From Cylindrobasidium torrendii FP15055 ss-10 (taxonomy: Eukaryota > Basidiomycota > Agaricomycetes > Agaricales > Physalacriaceae), in assembly GCA_000934385.1 (NCBI GenBank), contig KN880528.1, forward strand, positions 1 to 64,000: a stretch of 64,000 bases of DNA, written 5' to 3'. Shown here in pieces: positions 1 to 11,804 of this stretch. A program made the translations under genes and the position numbers. Numbering within the stretch: position 1 is the first letter of the stretch; each line of letters opens with the position of its first letter. Below the pieces are notes generated by a model that saw only the letters and a program-made list of their open reading frames with translations, did not search any database and was not told where the DNA came from.

Positions 1-2
1 CC

Positions 3-113
3 AATCTGGTGCTGCAGGGTAGTGTAGGACTACTCCTGACCGATGCACCTTCCTTCTATGGCGGAGAATCGACGTTGTCGCTGGTCTTGGAGGATACTAG
101 CTATTCGGACTAA
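3..113 (+). CDS. 3' end of an unidentified gene (partial)
   Basis: The window opens in a reading frame that stays open for 36 codons from base 3 to a TAA at 111-113. The deduced tail (ending LVLEDTSYSD) has ordinary protein composition, so this looks like the last exon of a gene that enters from the left. It is too short to assign a family and no domain is visible. It could be a chance open frame. No competing frame in these bases is better. Confidence 0.35.
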   Translation, partial: NLVLQGSVGLLLTDAPSFYGGESTLSLVLEDTSYSD

Positions 114-515
114 TTCTGTTATTTATCTAGATGGCTTATCACTTTAGCTAAAATAGCTAAATATTGCCCAACTAATACACTCTAATATGCATGTCACAAG
201 TACAATTATCGCTACATATGCAAAGTAGATGCGTTGAGAGCAATATTAGGGACATGAACCAATATTACAAACGGCTCAGAGTATCATATATAGGAAACGA
301 ATCCAAGTAAATGGCCAAGAGCACAAATAACTTAATCCTCGCAAAACTAGTTTGTCTAAGCATCACGGTCAGACTCAGTCACTCAAAGCAGGCAAGTTCA
401 GTTGTTCTTGCCGCGGACTCGCCGAATGATCGATGATGGCCGAGCTTATTCACACTCTTCCTCCTGACCATGGTTTATCTCCAAATGTCTGTAATCAACA
501 CCTTTCTCATGCACC
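114..515. other. AT-rich intergenic region
   Basis: About 400 bases, AT-rich at the left, with no reading frame that looks coding. It would hold the 3' flank of the partial gene and the promoter of the coiled-coil gene starting at 516. I see no clear TATA box or repeat. Confidence 0.5.
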
Positions 516-1767
516 ATGACATCCCCACTCGCTGATACTGAAGTCCAAGCTATACCACCGCGTGAGCTAAGCCCACTTCTGCGCCTGGGCTTGTTCGCTG
601 CAATTGCGACGCCTATCGCTGCTATCCCATACATTCTGCATCGGCGCTCAGTCTCAACCCTTCGGAGGCAGGTCCACCGATTGAGCGCTGACCAGGAAAG
701 GCTTGGGAAGGAGCTGCAGTCTCTCATTCAAGGCAGCTCGAGCCGAGCAGCTCGATTGTACAACGGCCAGAAAGAGACCGCGCTCGCGGTGGATAACCTC
801 ACACGGGCTGCGGCACAGCGGGATAGCAGAGTCGACATATTGTCGGGGAGGGTGGACGCAATGACCACAGTGTTTGTGCGCGGGGGCCTGCCTGCTGAGA
901 CGTGCGTCCGTGCAACTATCATAGCTATCAAGCTTTCTGATATGCAGCAGTGCTAGTGCTACAGAAGCCACTGAACCCACATCTCATGCCGATTCATCCG
1001 CTTTCCAGACGCAATTGGCGGAATTGAGTGCTCGCTTGAATGGCCTCGAAGGCAGGCTGCGCGATGGCATCGAGGCAGTCGGTGACCAACACGCCAAGGA
1101 CTTGGGCATCATCGTCGACAATCTTCAACGCGACGTTCTGGCGCAGGAATCCGATAAACAGAGCTTGGATTTGCGTCTCAAGGAACTGGAGAGCACCTAC
1201 CACGCCTCAGTTGGAGAGCTCGCTGACAGCTTGAAGGCCGCTATCGGCAAGGTCGAATCGCTGAGTGAGCTCACCGAGATGCGTACGGAAATGGTTGATT
1301 TGGCGGCCAAAGTGGATCAGATGCACATATCGACGACAGCGTCCCGCGCAATCGAGAATGACTTCTATCAGAAAGTAGACGCGCTGAGCCACAAGATCCA
1401 AGAGGTAGCAAATGATTTGCACGAGAGGGCGACGAATCTGGAGTCAGCCGACACTGCGACGGCAGAAACCATCCATTCCCTTGCTAGTGAGCTTTCCCAG
1501 TTACGAAGTATCAGATCACCTAAAGCTCGGTACGTGCACGGTGCACGCTCAAGTATGTATTGTTGATTTTTGACTTTTCACAGAGAGATGGACGTGGTTC
1601 TGCTCGAGCTTATTCAACAGACACTAGCAGAGGTGGCTGCATTCATCGAGGGTACGCAGCCGTGGATTGGTTGGAGGTATGATAATGGCCAAGCAAACCG
1701 TTTGCGGAGGCTGGCAAGTCAGTGCAGCCTCTTACAATCTGAAGCGCAGCGGCAGTCTCGCGGATGA
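516..1767 (+). CDS. membrane-anchored coiled-coil protein, unknown function
   Basis: Three exons are deduced. Exon 1 starts at the ATG at 516 (context ACCATGA) and ends near 901 at a GTGCGT donor. Exon 2 runs from about 946 to about 1530. Exon 3 runs from after the CACAG near 1583 to the stop at 1765-1767. A hydrophobic stretch at about residues 22-42 (LRLGLFAAIATPIAAIPYIL) can form one membrane helix. It is followed by long heptad-like, Glu/Leu/Asp/Lys-rich sequence, so the body is probably a coiled coil on one side of a membrane. No enzymatic motif is visible and I do not recognise the family. The exon 1-2 join is the least certain, because several AGs lie close together at the acceptor. 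Confidence 0.6.
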
Positions 1768-2064
1768 TGTAGCTAACTAGCTCTCAAGGATGATGAGGAC
1801 ACTCACTCTTGTATACTCGCAACGGATTCATTTGTACCACAGTAGGCTATTACGGCTCATACATATTGTATTATCATATCACCACTCATGCAAACAGTCT
1901 GGTCTTTTTTTCTTCTTTTTTGCAACGCAAGCCGAGGGACGGAACAATGGATTTATGAAAAGCATAGTTTGCGCGCAAGCTTGGTGAAAGGTCTTGCATG
2001 TTGGATAGCATGATGAACGTAGATACAGATGTGCAGGATACAATAATATAACACAGAGATAGAG

Positions 2065-2932
2065 TCATGATGATGTTGGTGATGTCAATGCGTCCAGAAG
2101 TGCTCTCGCGCGTTGGGCAGAAGCAGGAGGGGCGTCTGCCACAACTATGGGTGTAGCATCCTTCTCTTCAGTCGATTTTGCCTCCGTAGAGTCTTTGGAT
2201 TCGGAAGTAGAAGTAACGTCCACATTTTTGGGTTTTGGTGGTGCGAGATGCGTTTCGCAGCTCTTTACTAAGCCCTAAGTTATGATTTGAGTGGGCGCGT
2301 TTGCGAGGGCAGTATAGGACACGCACCTCACGGGCACCACCCTGCATTTTGAGCATGTACTGGATCACCAAGGGCGTATACGCATCTGGCACCTGTAAGA
2401 TTGCATTAGAAGACGTAGTATGAGTAGTCGAGGCAAAGAGCGCGACCTGTTCAGACGACCAATAATTGCGAACAAGCCAATTTTGCCTGGCTTTGTTAAA
2501 CTTCCATTTCTTGGGTTTTCTGAACTGCATGAACGCGTATTCAAGGGCTAGGATTTGACGTTAGATTGTAAATTCGGGGAGATTGCACACTGGTGCACCT
2601 TTCTGTGCTTGGTCGGTCAGCTCAGAGTCCCCGGATGGGTCTTGGAACCCAGTCTTATTACGCCGTTTCTTCGCTGGCGGCTCTGGATTTGGGATAGCCT
2701 CTGGGGGAGCATCTGCTGCCTCTGCCAGCTCCCGTTTCCGTTTTTTCGACTTCTTTTCCTTCACAGGGACAGCGTCGATGGAATCTGCGGTTGGCTCTAT
2801 GACCTCCTTGACTTTTTTGCTCTTCTTCTGCGCCTTGTTCTCTCCCGTGGTCCCAGTAGGTTCGATGACTTGGTCTGTTTCTTTGGCCCTCTTTCTCTTG
2901 CTTTTCAGGGCGACCGGGTCGGCGGAGGTCAT
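2065..2932 (-). CDS. WKF-domain protein (C7orf50 homologue)
   Basis: The N-terminal half is very rich in Lys, Arg, Glu and Ser, as in nucleolar proteins. After the first intron comes the WKF domain, with the signature KWKFNKARQNWLVRNYW followed across two further introns by a VPDAYTPLVIQYMLKMQGG segment. The third intron (about 2275-2326) shifts frame into a tail that ends RARALLDALTSPTSS with the stop at 2065-2067. The start is the ATG at 2932. The family (Pfam WKF, human C7orf50) is associated with the nucleolus and ribosome biogenesis, though its biochemical role is not settled. The reconstruction needs three introns of normal length, and every join is in frame. Confidence 0.8.
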
Positions 2933-3036
2933 GGTAAGGATGAGCGAGTTCACGTGGCCGAACTACCCACTTGCTCGATCTGAATTTCTAAGCATCCACC
3001 TCACTTTGACCTCTTCCACCACAACCTCTATATTCC

Positions 3037-3890
3037 ATGGGACTCTCGGTTTCGTCGCTCTTCGGCTCTTTGACCTCTCTTCTTCGCTGGAGCAAGGACC
3101 AGGATGTCCGGATACTTATGCTTGGCTTGGACTCGGCGGGCAAGGTGCGCGCGTTGCCCGGTCACCAGAAGGGGGATTGACTGCCCCATGTCTTAGACGA
3201 CTATACTGTACAGACTACAGGTATGCAACCATCCTACATAGCGGAAGTTCTCGCTGAGCGTCGTTAGATCGGAGAGGTCGTGTCAACGATACCGAGTGCG
3301 CGATCATTTCGTTTAGCCGCGGTAGTCAGCAACTAAGCAACATGCAGCGATTGGGTTCAATGTCGAGACAGTTCAAGTGCGTGGCCTCGCAGTCATGAAG
3401 CTCCGCTGACCCCGCTCAGTATAAAAACATCAAATTCCAAGTATGGGATCTAGGAGGACAGTCGAGTATTCGGTGCGCCCTTTCCATCTTCCCTATCTCC
3501 GGCAGTCGCTGAATTCACCTCAGACCATATTGGCGATGCTACTTCCCGAACACATCTGCAATTATCTATGTCATCGACGCGTCGGATCACGCTCGCCTCA
3601 CCACATCACGGACCGAACTGTTGACAATGCTTTCGGAGGACGAGCTCAAGGGCGTCCCGCTGCTTGTATTCGCCAACAAACAGGATGTTGACGGAGCTGC
3701 CAAGCCAGAGGACGTCAGTGATCAGCTTGGCCTGGCCGGCGCTGAGAAGTCGCGTCCGTGGAGCGTGCGGGGCAGTTGCGCTACAAAGGGCGAGGGATTG
3801 GAGGAAGGACTGGACTGGTGCGTGACTGCTTTTTCTGCAATCATTGCTGACACTCCAATAAGGCTTGTAAATGCTATTCAAAACAAGTAG
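3037..3890 (+). CDS. ARL1: ADP-ribosylation factor-like GTPase ARL1
   Basis: Small Arf-family GTPase of the trans-Golgi network, which recruits GRIP-domain golgins. At least five introns interrupt it. It shows Gly2 for N-myristoylation (MGLSVSS), a P-loop GLDSAGKTT, the switch I region TIPTIGFNVETV, switch II VWDLGGQ, the NKQD guanine-specificity motif and a CATKGEGL motif equivalent to SAT/CAT. The stretch SIRPYWRCYF is the ARL1 hallmark that separates it from ARF1. The C-terminus is WLVNAIQNK with the stop at 3888-3890. Length is that of the family (about 180 residues). The 5' end lies only 104 bp from the divergent WKF gene, so the two probably share a promoter region. Confidence 0.93.
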
Positions 3891-5305
3891 TATCGCGGTC
3901 GACGTCGACCGCTTCATATCTATCGTACCCCCGCATGTCGTGCTCTCGGAACATCTATATTTTTAGCGTTTAATACGGACCAACGCGTTGCATACCCGCT
4001 TCAGAACGCCGTGAATGGCGGTCGAGCGCATTATCGAGGTTATTGAAGCCTTCTGAGTGCCGAAGTGAACTAGTCCGCCATTGTAAACCAACCGATCACC
4101 GTGCTGCCTATCTTCCTGCACAACCTGTTTTATGGTGGCCTCGACAGTTCTGTCATTCTCACAGTCACAACGCAGTTCAAGTCTCACGTTTTAAGGCCAT
4201 GGTGAGGAGTGAGAATGCTGGGGCACAAGGAGCTCCCAGGCATTCCGGGACGCCAGCCGTGGATGATGAACTTGGCTTCCCCTGCGCCGTTCTTCCGCTC
4301 GCAAGGTGCGATGTGACGAGGCCCACCCAAGGCTTCAAGCTTCAAAAGGCTACAATTTACAAACCTCCCGCAACACGATCGTCGGCAACTTCCAGAATTC
4401 AATCGAGTGCCACTCGCACTGGTTGCGCACCACAGGCTGCTGCAGGGCTCATACGTTTGGAACAGGCCTTTTGTGCACTGTTTGCACACGGAGACCGTCG
4501 GTGCGATGAAAATACGATATTCTGAACCACTGAGTCAATCGAAGCACAACGAATTTGGCTTGAAGTGAAATTGAAAAGTAACAAGGCGTTGCATCAACGA
4601 GAAATGGCCGCGAAGGTTGGGATAGATTAGCACAGAAGAATGAGATTGGAGAAAGCCACTGGCCGCATATAGCTGAGAGGCAAGATGTACGAAAGGCATG
4701 CGGGGTATCTGATCATCAGCTCGGTCTCTGTTGGCCTACCACAGCACCTTCAGCACATCTAGATCAACCTTTCGTCAATGGCTTATCAAGGCAATCACTG
4801 ACTGGTGCTCTACTTCGTGACCCTTTGGCTATTTACCACCATCGTCACCGAGGCAAAGCATCTATCGCAGCGCTGGTCAGCGCCAAGGATATTGAGGATA
4901 GGCTATTGCTTTTCGACATGCACAGATGTATAAGGTCAATTCAGACTCCCAATTTCTACCACGACCGTTTTTGGCATGCACAGATATTCACAAGTATACC
5001 GCCAAAAGGGTTGTAACTTGTCTCAATCCATTTGTGCGTCTTTGGCCAACCGCCGAGTTGAGACATTGACTGCAAATGCCAGTACAAATGGGAGGATATC
5101 AGAGCAGTTCCAGCCAGCCGTGGGTGTTGCGTCGAAACGGGTCTCGTGAGATGTTGTAGCTTCGACAAACCCTGACTTCGAGCAGCCTCAGAGTCCAAGC
5201 AATGCGACGCGCGCACGTGGCTGCCTCTGCCTCCGACACATCAGTCACAAAGCGTCACTCCTCCATTGCTGCCACTACTACCACTCAGTATCACGGTTCT
5301 CAGCC
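3891..5305. other. gene-poor stretch with no assignable gene
   Basis: This 1.4 kb gap is the longest without an assignable gene. Open frames exist on both strands, for example 4043-4525 (+), 4184-4489 (-) and 3963-4187 (-). None shows a known domain or a convincing chain of spliced exons. The minus-strand frames are Cys-rich around 4350-4490. They could be remnants of a decayed gene or a lineage-specific one. The last 100 bases would be the promoter and 5' UTR of the gene at 5306. Confidence 0.4.
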
Positions 5306-6936
5306 ATGGCTAGCAGCAACGAAGACGAGGTACCCCGGGGATACGCATATGCATGGAGCAAAGACAGTGCAGAGAAACCTCTGGACGAGTTCTTGAAGCA
5401 GGTGCGTTGTACGCTCTACAGCATATTGCCTATGCTAAAATCTTCACTACAGTACCGTCCTTCTATGGTACAAGATGATGGGCGGAAACCCGTATGTGTC
5501 GTGAAGTTGCTTGTCTCTTCGCCGTCACTGAGCATGGTACAGTGGATTTGGGCAGTCCGTGCTGCAGGGCCTGCCTTCCCCACGAACTTACTGGATTGTA
5601 TTTCTGGGGCCCAGGACGTCGGTGAGTCACCTATAGCTCTTATATACCTCCTCTACGTGTATCCTGGCTAAGATAGCCTCAGTGGACAACACCGTGACGC
5701 GTGTCGAAGAGATCCAAGTGTGTCTCCAGCGCATGTCCTTCGAGCCCCATTCTCACACGCCCGCATCATAGAATGACAGTGATATACCGTTGAGGGCGAA
5801 CAAGAAGAAGGGTCTTCGAAGCAAGAAAGAGGTTCGAGAGGAGGTCCGTGACCCAGCGTATCAATGTCCTCTACAGATTCTCAAGATTTCGCCTCTATCA
5901 TAGACGCAGGCGGCAGCAACCAAGGAGCTAAAAGATATATCGCTCAAGTACGGATATGGCACGGGAAAGTGGTATGCAACGTCTTATTTTGCCACGCCAT
6001 ATTGCTGAGTGTTTTATCTCAGGCTCATGTTTGCACCGAGCGACAAGGTCGACGTGATATGGACCAATCTCGCAAGTGCGCAAGCTTCGTCCGCCATACT
6101 ATTAGGAAATGACCTTTGTCACAGGATCTCTCATTTCTGGCCCACTTTCATCGACAGACGCGTTCAGCGCGAAAGTGTCGACATGTCCCAAGGAAGAAGT
6201 GCCCCATTACCAGCATGTCATCTGCCTCTACATGCCAAACGTCTACGACAAAGACAGTGTCACCAAGGTGAGTTCACTCGGTGTGTGCTTGATTTGACTA
6301 CTTAACCAAAAACAGATTATGAGAGTTCTCTTGCGCAATCATGGCATGAACTTGACGGGTGTTAAGCCTGATCTCTATACATACATCGGTGTGTAATCTT
6401 CCTGCGTAGTGAGTTGTACTCAACATCCTTCAGGCATCAAGAGCAAGCATCCCTCTGGTATCCCATCGACAGCGAGTCGCCACCATCCATATCCTTACCC
6501 GTCAGCTCAACCATTGCTAGGTCCAGAAGCCAGGAGACCTCATGAAGGATTCTGAGATCAAGGTCAGTCAAACCCAGGCTTACTCTTTGAGTTACTGACA
6601 ATTTGCTAGGAACTGAAAGAAGCATTCTACGAAGAAATGAAGAACCCTCCGCCGGCAGCCAGCAGCGCTGACCAGGGTGTCCCAGAAGCAAAGTTGGGCA
6701 AACCTCAGAACAAGGCCAAAACTGCCGCAAAGCCGAAGCTCATAAAGAAGAACGCGATGAGTGATCCATTCGGTGACTCTGAAGACGAGGGCGATAAGAA
6801 GAAAGACAGCGATGAGGACGAGGATATGAAGCCTGCCAAAAATGCCACTAAGGCGCGTAAACGGGCGCGAAGTAAGAGTGACAGCGGCGATGAGAGTGAG
6901 CAGCCGACGCGTCGTCGTATCAAGGGAAAGAAATGA
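5306..6936 (+). CDS. DUF1917 / Bles03-like protein (UPF0696, C11orf68 homologue)
   Basis: Multi-exon gene starting at the ATG at 5306. The deduced protein has an acidic N-terminus, a conserved GRKPWIWAVRA segment, a basic stretch, then the core of the family: GYGTGKWLMFAP, KVDVIWTNLA, a SAKVSTCP motif, an HVICLYMPNVYDKDSV strand-helix and LLRNHGMNLTGVKPDLYTYIGI. These match the DUF1917 family, whose structure has an eIF4E-like fold and whose function is unknown. After the core there is a long, low-complexity tail of Lys, Asp, Glu and Ser ending IKGKK, with nuclear-localisation-like KARKRARSK runs. The intron before the TQAAATKEL segment ends in TCATAG and is needed to skip an in-frame stop. 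The tail suggests nuclear targeting, which is inference. Confidence 0.75.
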
Positions 6937-7155
6937 GATCTTTTGGATGAGCGTCTTCATTATATAGCTACGATATTTCATTATTTAGTTGAGCGGCGTC
7001 GTCAGGGCGGATGCAGGGTCACGCGATAACCCGGGTCCATTTTTGGTTTTTGATCTACACGTTTTTCTCGTTCCGATCACTCCCCGCGCCGCGCACTGGG
7101 AGAAACGAGGCCGCGCCTAATATTCCACTAATTGTCGTCGACGTTGCTTCATGTT

Positions 7156-9576
7156 ATGGTCCGCCATCCTCAGCCGCACTCCCTGCCCCAGACAAAGCGT
7201 CGTATCACGCACAAGACGCGACTCCGGGTCACCGTTGGAGAGGTTGCAGAACATCACGTTGCAGACGAGGAGGACGAACAGTATCGCTTTCACCAGCGCT
7301 CGTTTGGGGTCGATAGGGAAGATGTCAATGTGTGTACCAATTCCGTACTCGTCTTTGTCTATATCGCGCTCGCTGCCTATCATTCTTTGCGCACCCCCCG
7401 AAAACTTCCGCCACGTGTTACCATTCCATGGATTGCTGACTCATCCCGCCCGTAGGAGAAGCATCTGCAAGACGTCCTTTCCGAAGCCGAGCGCAGTCAT
7501 GGCGGCGGGTCCGATAAGCCGAAAGCGTTCATTCCCACTCCGGGCTCGACCGGCATCGTCCCCGACGAGGCGCACTACGCGCATTATCCTCGTCATAAAT
7601 GGCGGGATCCCCATGGTTACGTTTGCTCGTCAACCACTGTCGAAGAGTCGGCAACCGGCGCACTTGCCCACGGGCTCACCTACTACCTCGATGAACGCGA
7701 CAAAGAGTGGCTGGACTGCAACAACGAGGAGGCCCGTGGCGAAAGCACCAGTACCAACGCGCGCGCCGCTTCTGTCTGTCTCACGGCGCGTTCAAAGGGC
7801 AAGGAACCCGAGACCGCCAGTCATCCCGTCGCAATGACCGAAGATGAATTCGAACTGGTAATGGGGCTTTTCGAGCTCATCACCCAAGAAGAAACCGCTC
7901 TTCTCCACCATGTACGTTGTCCCCCAGCTTCCACTGGTTGTTGAAGCTGACTGTGCCCTCAGAGCCTTGAGCTTGGTATGGAATTCCCCTCATTTACGAA
8001 ATATCAAGAGATTCTCAGTCGGCCACTACCCACTCGCGTCTTCGCAACATTCGCTGTTCCGCGCTGGGTCCCCAAGCCACCACAGCTTGTAGCTATGGCT
8101 GCTGCTGTGTATCCTCATTGGAAAGCTCGCCGTATAGACCGACGCGGTCATCCCATAATACCCTCTCTCAACCTCGACGAGACAGATACTCTGAATGAAG
8201 GCTACGTTTGTTTCCGCCATCGCGAGGCCAAGGCAGTTCGCAAGACAAGAGCATCTCAAGCCAACCCAATAGAGAAATTGCAGTCGCTGCAACGTCAACT
8301 ACAGCAGCCTCTAGAAATCATTCAGACATTGCTCAGGCGAGAGTTCTGCAAGCAAGGGTCCGGGATACAAGCATGCAACATTTGGAAGGCTCGTCTAGAA
8401 ATGGTAGAACTGCGACGCCGGACGCCAGGGCTGGCATCAAAGGCGGATGATGAGATTTTGGTCGACAAAGACCAGAATGTGCGCTTGACAAAAAGGTGAT
8501 TGCTTTCCTTGACCGGTACGCATTCCCTAACTTCTTTCAGCCGGGTTCGTGTCCCGCCTCCACACAAACGCGATTCGCATTCAACGTCAGTGCCGCCTAC
8601 TGCCCGTCCAGAGCCGTCGATTCGGCCAAGCGACCGCTCCAAGATGGTGTTGACGGAGGTTGAGACCGCTGTCTCTCGACGTGAGGACCACGATATGGAC
8701 TGGGAGAATGTGGTGGATAGTCCATACGTATCGCCGTATCATCCGCCATCCTCTCGTCTCTTCAAGTTTGTTACCCCCACAGAAGTGACATCCGACGCCA
8801 GCGCTGCTGTCCGAGCCATCCGTCAGCGACGAACCATGGGCCAGAATGTTCGGCTAAGGGCTGGTCGTAATGGTCGAACCTTCATGGATCGTCGGCCAGG
8901 AGGAATGGTAGAGCCACCACTCAAGCGCGTTCGCACCGAAGAACCAGAAGATGCGTGCCGACTCGCTGAGCAGTGGCGGTTCGATGCGGATGATGCGCCC
9001 GCCCGCCCATTCGAAGGCTTCGATGAACAGGACCGTATGCTTGTGGATGACCGCGACGACCGTTTTTTGCGACACCGCATTAACATCGTGGCCGAGAACG
9101 AGCTTGTCACAGACTACTCACTTGTGCGCGTCAATGCCGAGGGTAAGCGCGAGCTTGTCGCGCCCTTTAGGTCGGGACTACAGGGCATGAATGGCCTAGC
9201 CCAGCGTGTATCACAAGTCGGCAATGTACGCCGTGTATCTCAACCTCTGGTCCGCCCCGTCGGGACAGCTCAGCCCAGTCCGACGAACGTACCATCTGCA
9301 GTATCCACACCTGCCGCCCGTACTCCAGTGCCGACGCCGACAACAACCAATGGCGCGATGGTGATGCCGTACACTTCAGCACCAAAGTCGCTCGAAGCCC
9401 AGGCTGCAGCAATCAAGAGCGCCTTTGCTTCGGCTGGTCATGCTGCCTTTTCTTCCCCGTCCGACATCGCCAAACAACTGGGACAATTGGGTCCAGACGG
9501 TCGTCTGAACATCTACAACACCATCCGCAAAGCCAACGTCCTTCGAGAGGGAGCTCCGCCCGCCTCTTCGGCTTAG
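7156..9576 (+). CDS. EPL1: Enhancer of polycomb-like protein 1 (NuA4 subunit)
   Basis: Scaffold subunit of the NuA4 histone acetyltransferase complex, nuclear. The start is the ATG at 7156 (MVRHPQPHSLPQTK), followed by the conserved TKTRLRV-like basic segment. Exon 1 ends at a GTGTGT donor and joins EKHLQDVLSEAE. The EPcA domain continues with PTPGSTGIVPDEAHYAHYP, GLTYYLDERDKEWLDCNNEE and MTEDEFELVMGLFE, then FPSFTKYQEI. The next block has YVCFRHREAKAVRKTR and the helical LQRQLQQPLEII region, which are also diagnostic. A 350-residue Pro/Ser/Arg-rich C-terminal region ends at 9576. All exons are in frame after removal of short introns and nothing looks broken. Confidence 0.92.
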
Positions 9577-10013
9577 TGTCCTCACCCACCTCACACCATT
9601 TACTATTTATGCACCTATAAACCCGTATTATACATATCAACACCATGGCCCTCCTCAGTGTATTTTTATTCCAACTAACAGTAACGTAGCAAATCTTGGT
9701 AGTACTTCGTTCGCTTCTTCAACCTTTCGCTTTCGGCGACGGTAAACCCCCATGTATAAAGTTCGCCCGTAGGGCAGGACAGTATGATAGACCCCCGTAT
9801 GTTTTTTTTGGAAGCAACCTCTTTTTTGTTTGCTGTACTTATATTGAAGAGTGCCTCAATGTTTGAATACCCTGCAATGCCCTTGGCGTTAAAACAAAAG
9901 TTCGCGAAAGTACACAAGTGAAGATCTTTTACAAGCCGATTAAAGCAGGCTTCTGCTATTGAGCGTTACCACGGTGTCGCTTGGCTAGAAAAGCATGCTT
10001 CAACAAACGTTTT
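9577..10013. other. convergent intergenic region with an unassigned open frame
   Basis: Convergent 3' flanks of EPL1 and the dioxygenase. A minus-strand frame of 80 codons (9675-9917) ends in a plausible protein-like tail (ESERLKKRTKYYQDLL). It has no recognised domain and no clear upstream exon, so I do not call it a gene. Confidence 0.4.
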
Positions 10014-11378
10014 CTACAGATTTTTCACGTGTTTATGCTCCTTCTCCAGTCCGCTATCCCACAACGACGCCAGAATCTCACGGTTCCCCTTCGTCCACGG
10101 GAGTCGGGCATGCTGCGTGCTCAGGTTGTCTATAATGAGAACGTCGTACTTCTCCCACTTGATGGAGGAACGTGTCTCCTCAATGATAGACATAAGCTTG
10201 TCCAGGTACTTGACGGGAATGAGTGAGTCGTCACCATACTATTGAGGGAGGGCCAGGTCAGTGTCAACTTGTGCTAGTGATTCGGAATCGTCACACACTC
10301 TTGGAGGAGGCTTGTAAAACCCAGTTGACGTAAGATGCGGCGGTTCGACAGTACCCATCTTGACGGAGCCCCAATAGTATGAGGAAATATTGCCGAACAC
10401 ACCCACAGATCCTGTCGTTGGGTGCTTTCTGAATGCTGGGACGCGCTGGAATGTGAACAAGCTTCCATCTTCCTTCCATTCCCAGGTTGTTTCTGGAGAG
10501 ATGCGCTGGATCTCGGCTTCAATTTTGGCTTTCTTCGCGTCTGGTGTATCTGATAGGACTATTTGAGCCCCCCAAGCGTTGAGGACGCCGTTTCCGTTCG
10601 CGTCACCAGATAGAGCTTCGGCTGGGTGGAAGATGGTGTAAGTGACGCCCTTCAAGTAACATGGTTAACCTCAGTGAAGGGACTGTCCACTGTGGTGCAC
10701 TTACCTTTTCCTGGAGGTCTTTGACGAACTCCGGAATTTCCGCGCTTAGCCTCTCATACAACCAAGAAGAGGAATTCAAGGGGGTTTCACCACCTGCGAT
10801 GCGGTCAGCGACCGAGAACGAGATAGTCATGAAGTTTGCATACCTTTGTCCGCGACAACGCTGCCCCAAAAGCAAATATGGGAAGGAAAAATGTTAGAGA
10901 TTCCAAACTCGGAATGAGCTGCAATGTAGAGGGATGGTGGTCCTCTGACGATGAGTACTATGGCGCTCGGAAACTAATGTAGATGCCCACTCATTTGCTT
11001 TCGCTACTGCAGGCGCAACCCCTTTGCGCTTGACGGGATTACCCACGTCCAAGTGTGGTGTCCACTGAGAGTTGCGTGAAAAGATATGGTAGAATTCGAA
11101 TACTAATAGGAACGTACGCCAAAGGTGTGTAGCAGCTGAGAGAATTCCTCTGGACTTGTCACTGGTAAGCCCCGCAGCAATATGGCACCGTGTTTGTCCA
11201 AGGTCCTCTGGAGAGCTCCAGTCTTTGCCCATCCCGAGCTGAGCTCGAGGTACTGGGAGAACCCAACGGCTGTGGATAAGCCGGTGGCCGCGAAGGGGAA
11301 GATGTGCCCGCTGGGCAGCGTCTGTTGACCGTTTACACGGATTTCCCGAAGGCCAGCGAGGGAGATGAGTTCAGACAT
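10014..11378 (-). CDS. TauD/TfdA-like Fe(II)/2-oxoglutarate dioxygenase
   Basis: The protein starts at the ATG at 11378 (MSELISLAGLREI) and crosses several introns. The jelly-roll signatures in order are GAILLRGLPVTSPEEFSQLL, a GNPVKR segment, the metal-binding HSEFG (His-x-Glu), GGETPLNSS, SPETTWEW, RVPAFRKHPTTG, FGNISSYYW, and a C-terminal DNLSTQHARLPW with the distal His followed by NREILASLWD, whose Arg would bind 2-oxoglutarate. The stop is at 10014-10016. The domain matches fungal TauD/clavaminate-synthase-like proteins, which hydroxylate small molecules. The substrate cannot be read from the sequence. It is transcribed divergently from an UNC93-like transporter 426 bp away. The protein looks complete, about 370 residues. 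Confidence 0.85.
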
Positions 11379-11804
11379 TTCGGTTCGAGGTTCATATCTG
11401 CAGGACCGAGGGGGAATTTATAGGCTAACGGATGACCATGATTGCCAATTGGCAAGGCCACAATTCGATCAGTGTCCGGCCTCCGGATCCGACTCCGTGC
11501 ATTCAATGAACCTTTGCAAGTTCCCACGACGGCGACCTGGTGTCTTGTTCTGTAACCACTCCTCTGCTCCTGCAATAACCTACGCTCAAAGGCACATGGG
11601 CGAGATGAAGAAGAGCATTTTCTGTACGGTTCAAACTGTAAGCGGCGGCTAGTCCGCCATGCGCCATCGTTCACCATTGTCCCATTACTACCGAAGGTGC
11701 AATTTTTCACAGAAGTTGCGTTCGAGATAGCTACGATATAAGATCTATGAGAGAGTGTCTCGGCCTACGGCGACGGTACAGCGCGTTCTCACCAGTTGTC
11801 GGTC
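11379..11804. promoter_or_regulatory. shared divergent promoter region
   Basis: This 426-bp region lies between the start codons of the dioxygenase (-) and the UNC93-like transporter (+) and must contain both promoters. No obvious TATA box or repeated operator is visible. Open frames here on both strands do not look coding. Confidence 0.5.

Noticed and set aside
4043..4525. Plus-strand frame of 160 codons
   Set aside because: Low-quality composition, no domain, no splice signals in register, and competing frames on the other strand.
9675..9917. Minus-strand frame that superficially recalled a MADS-box fragment
   Set aside because: No KR-rich DNA-binding helix is present and no exon continues it. 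Composition alone does not support a family.
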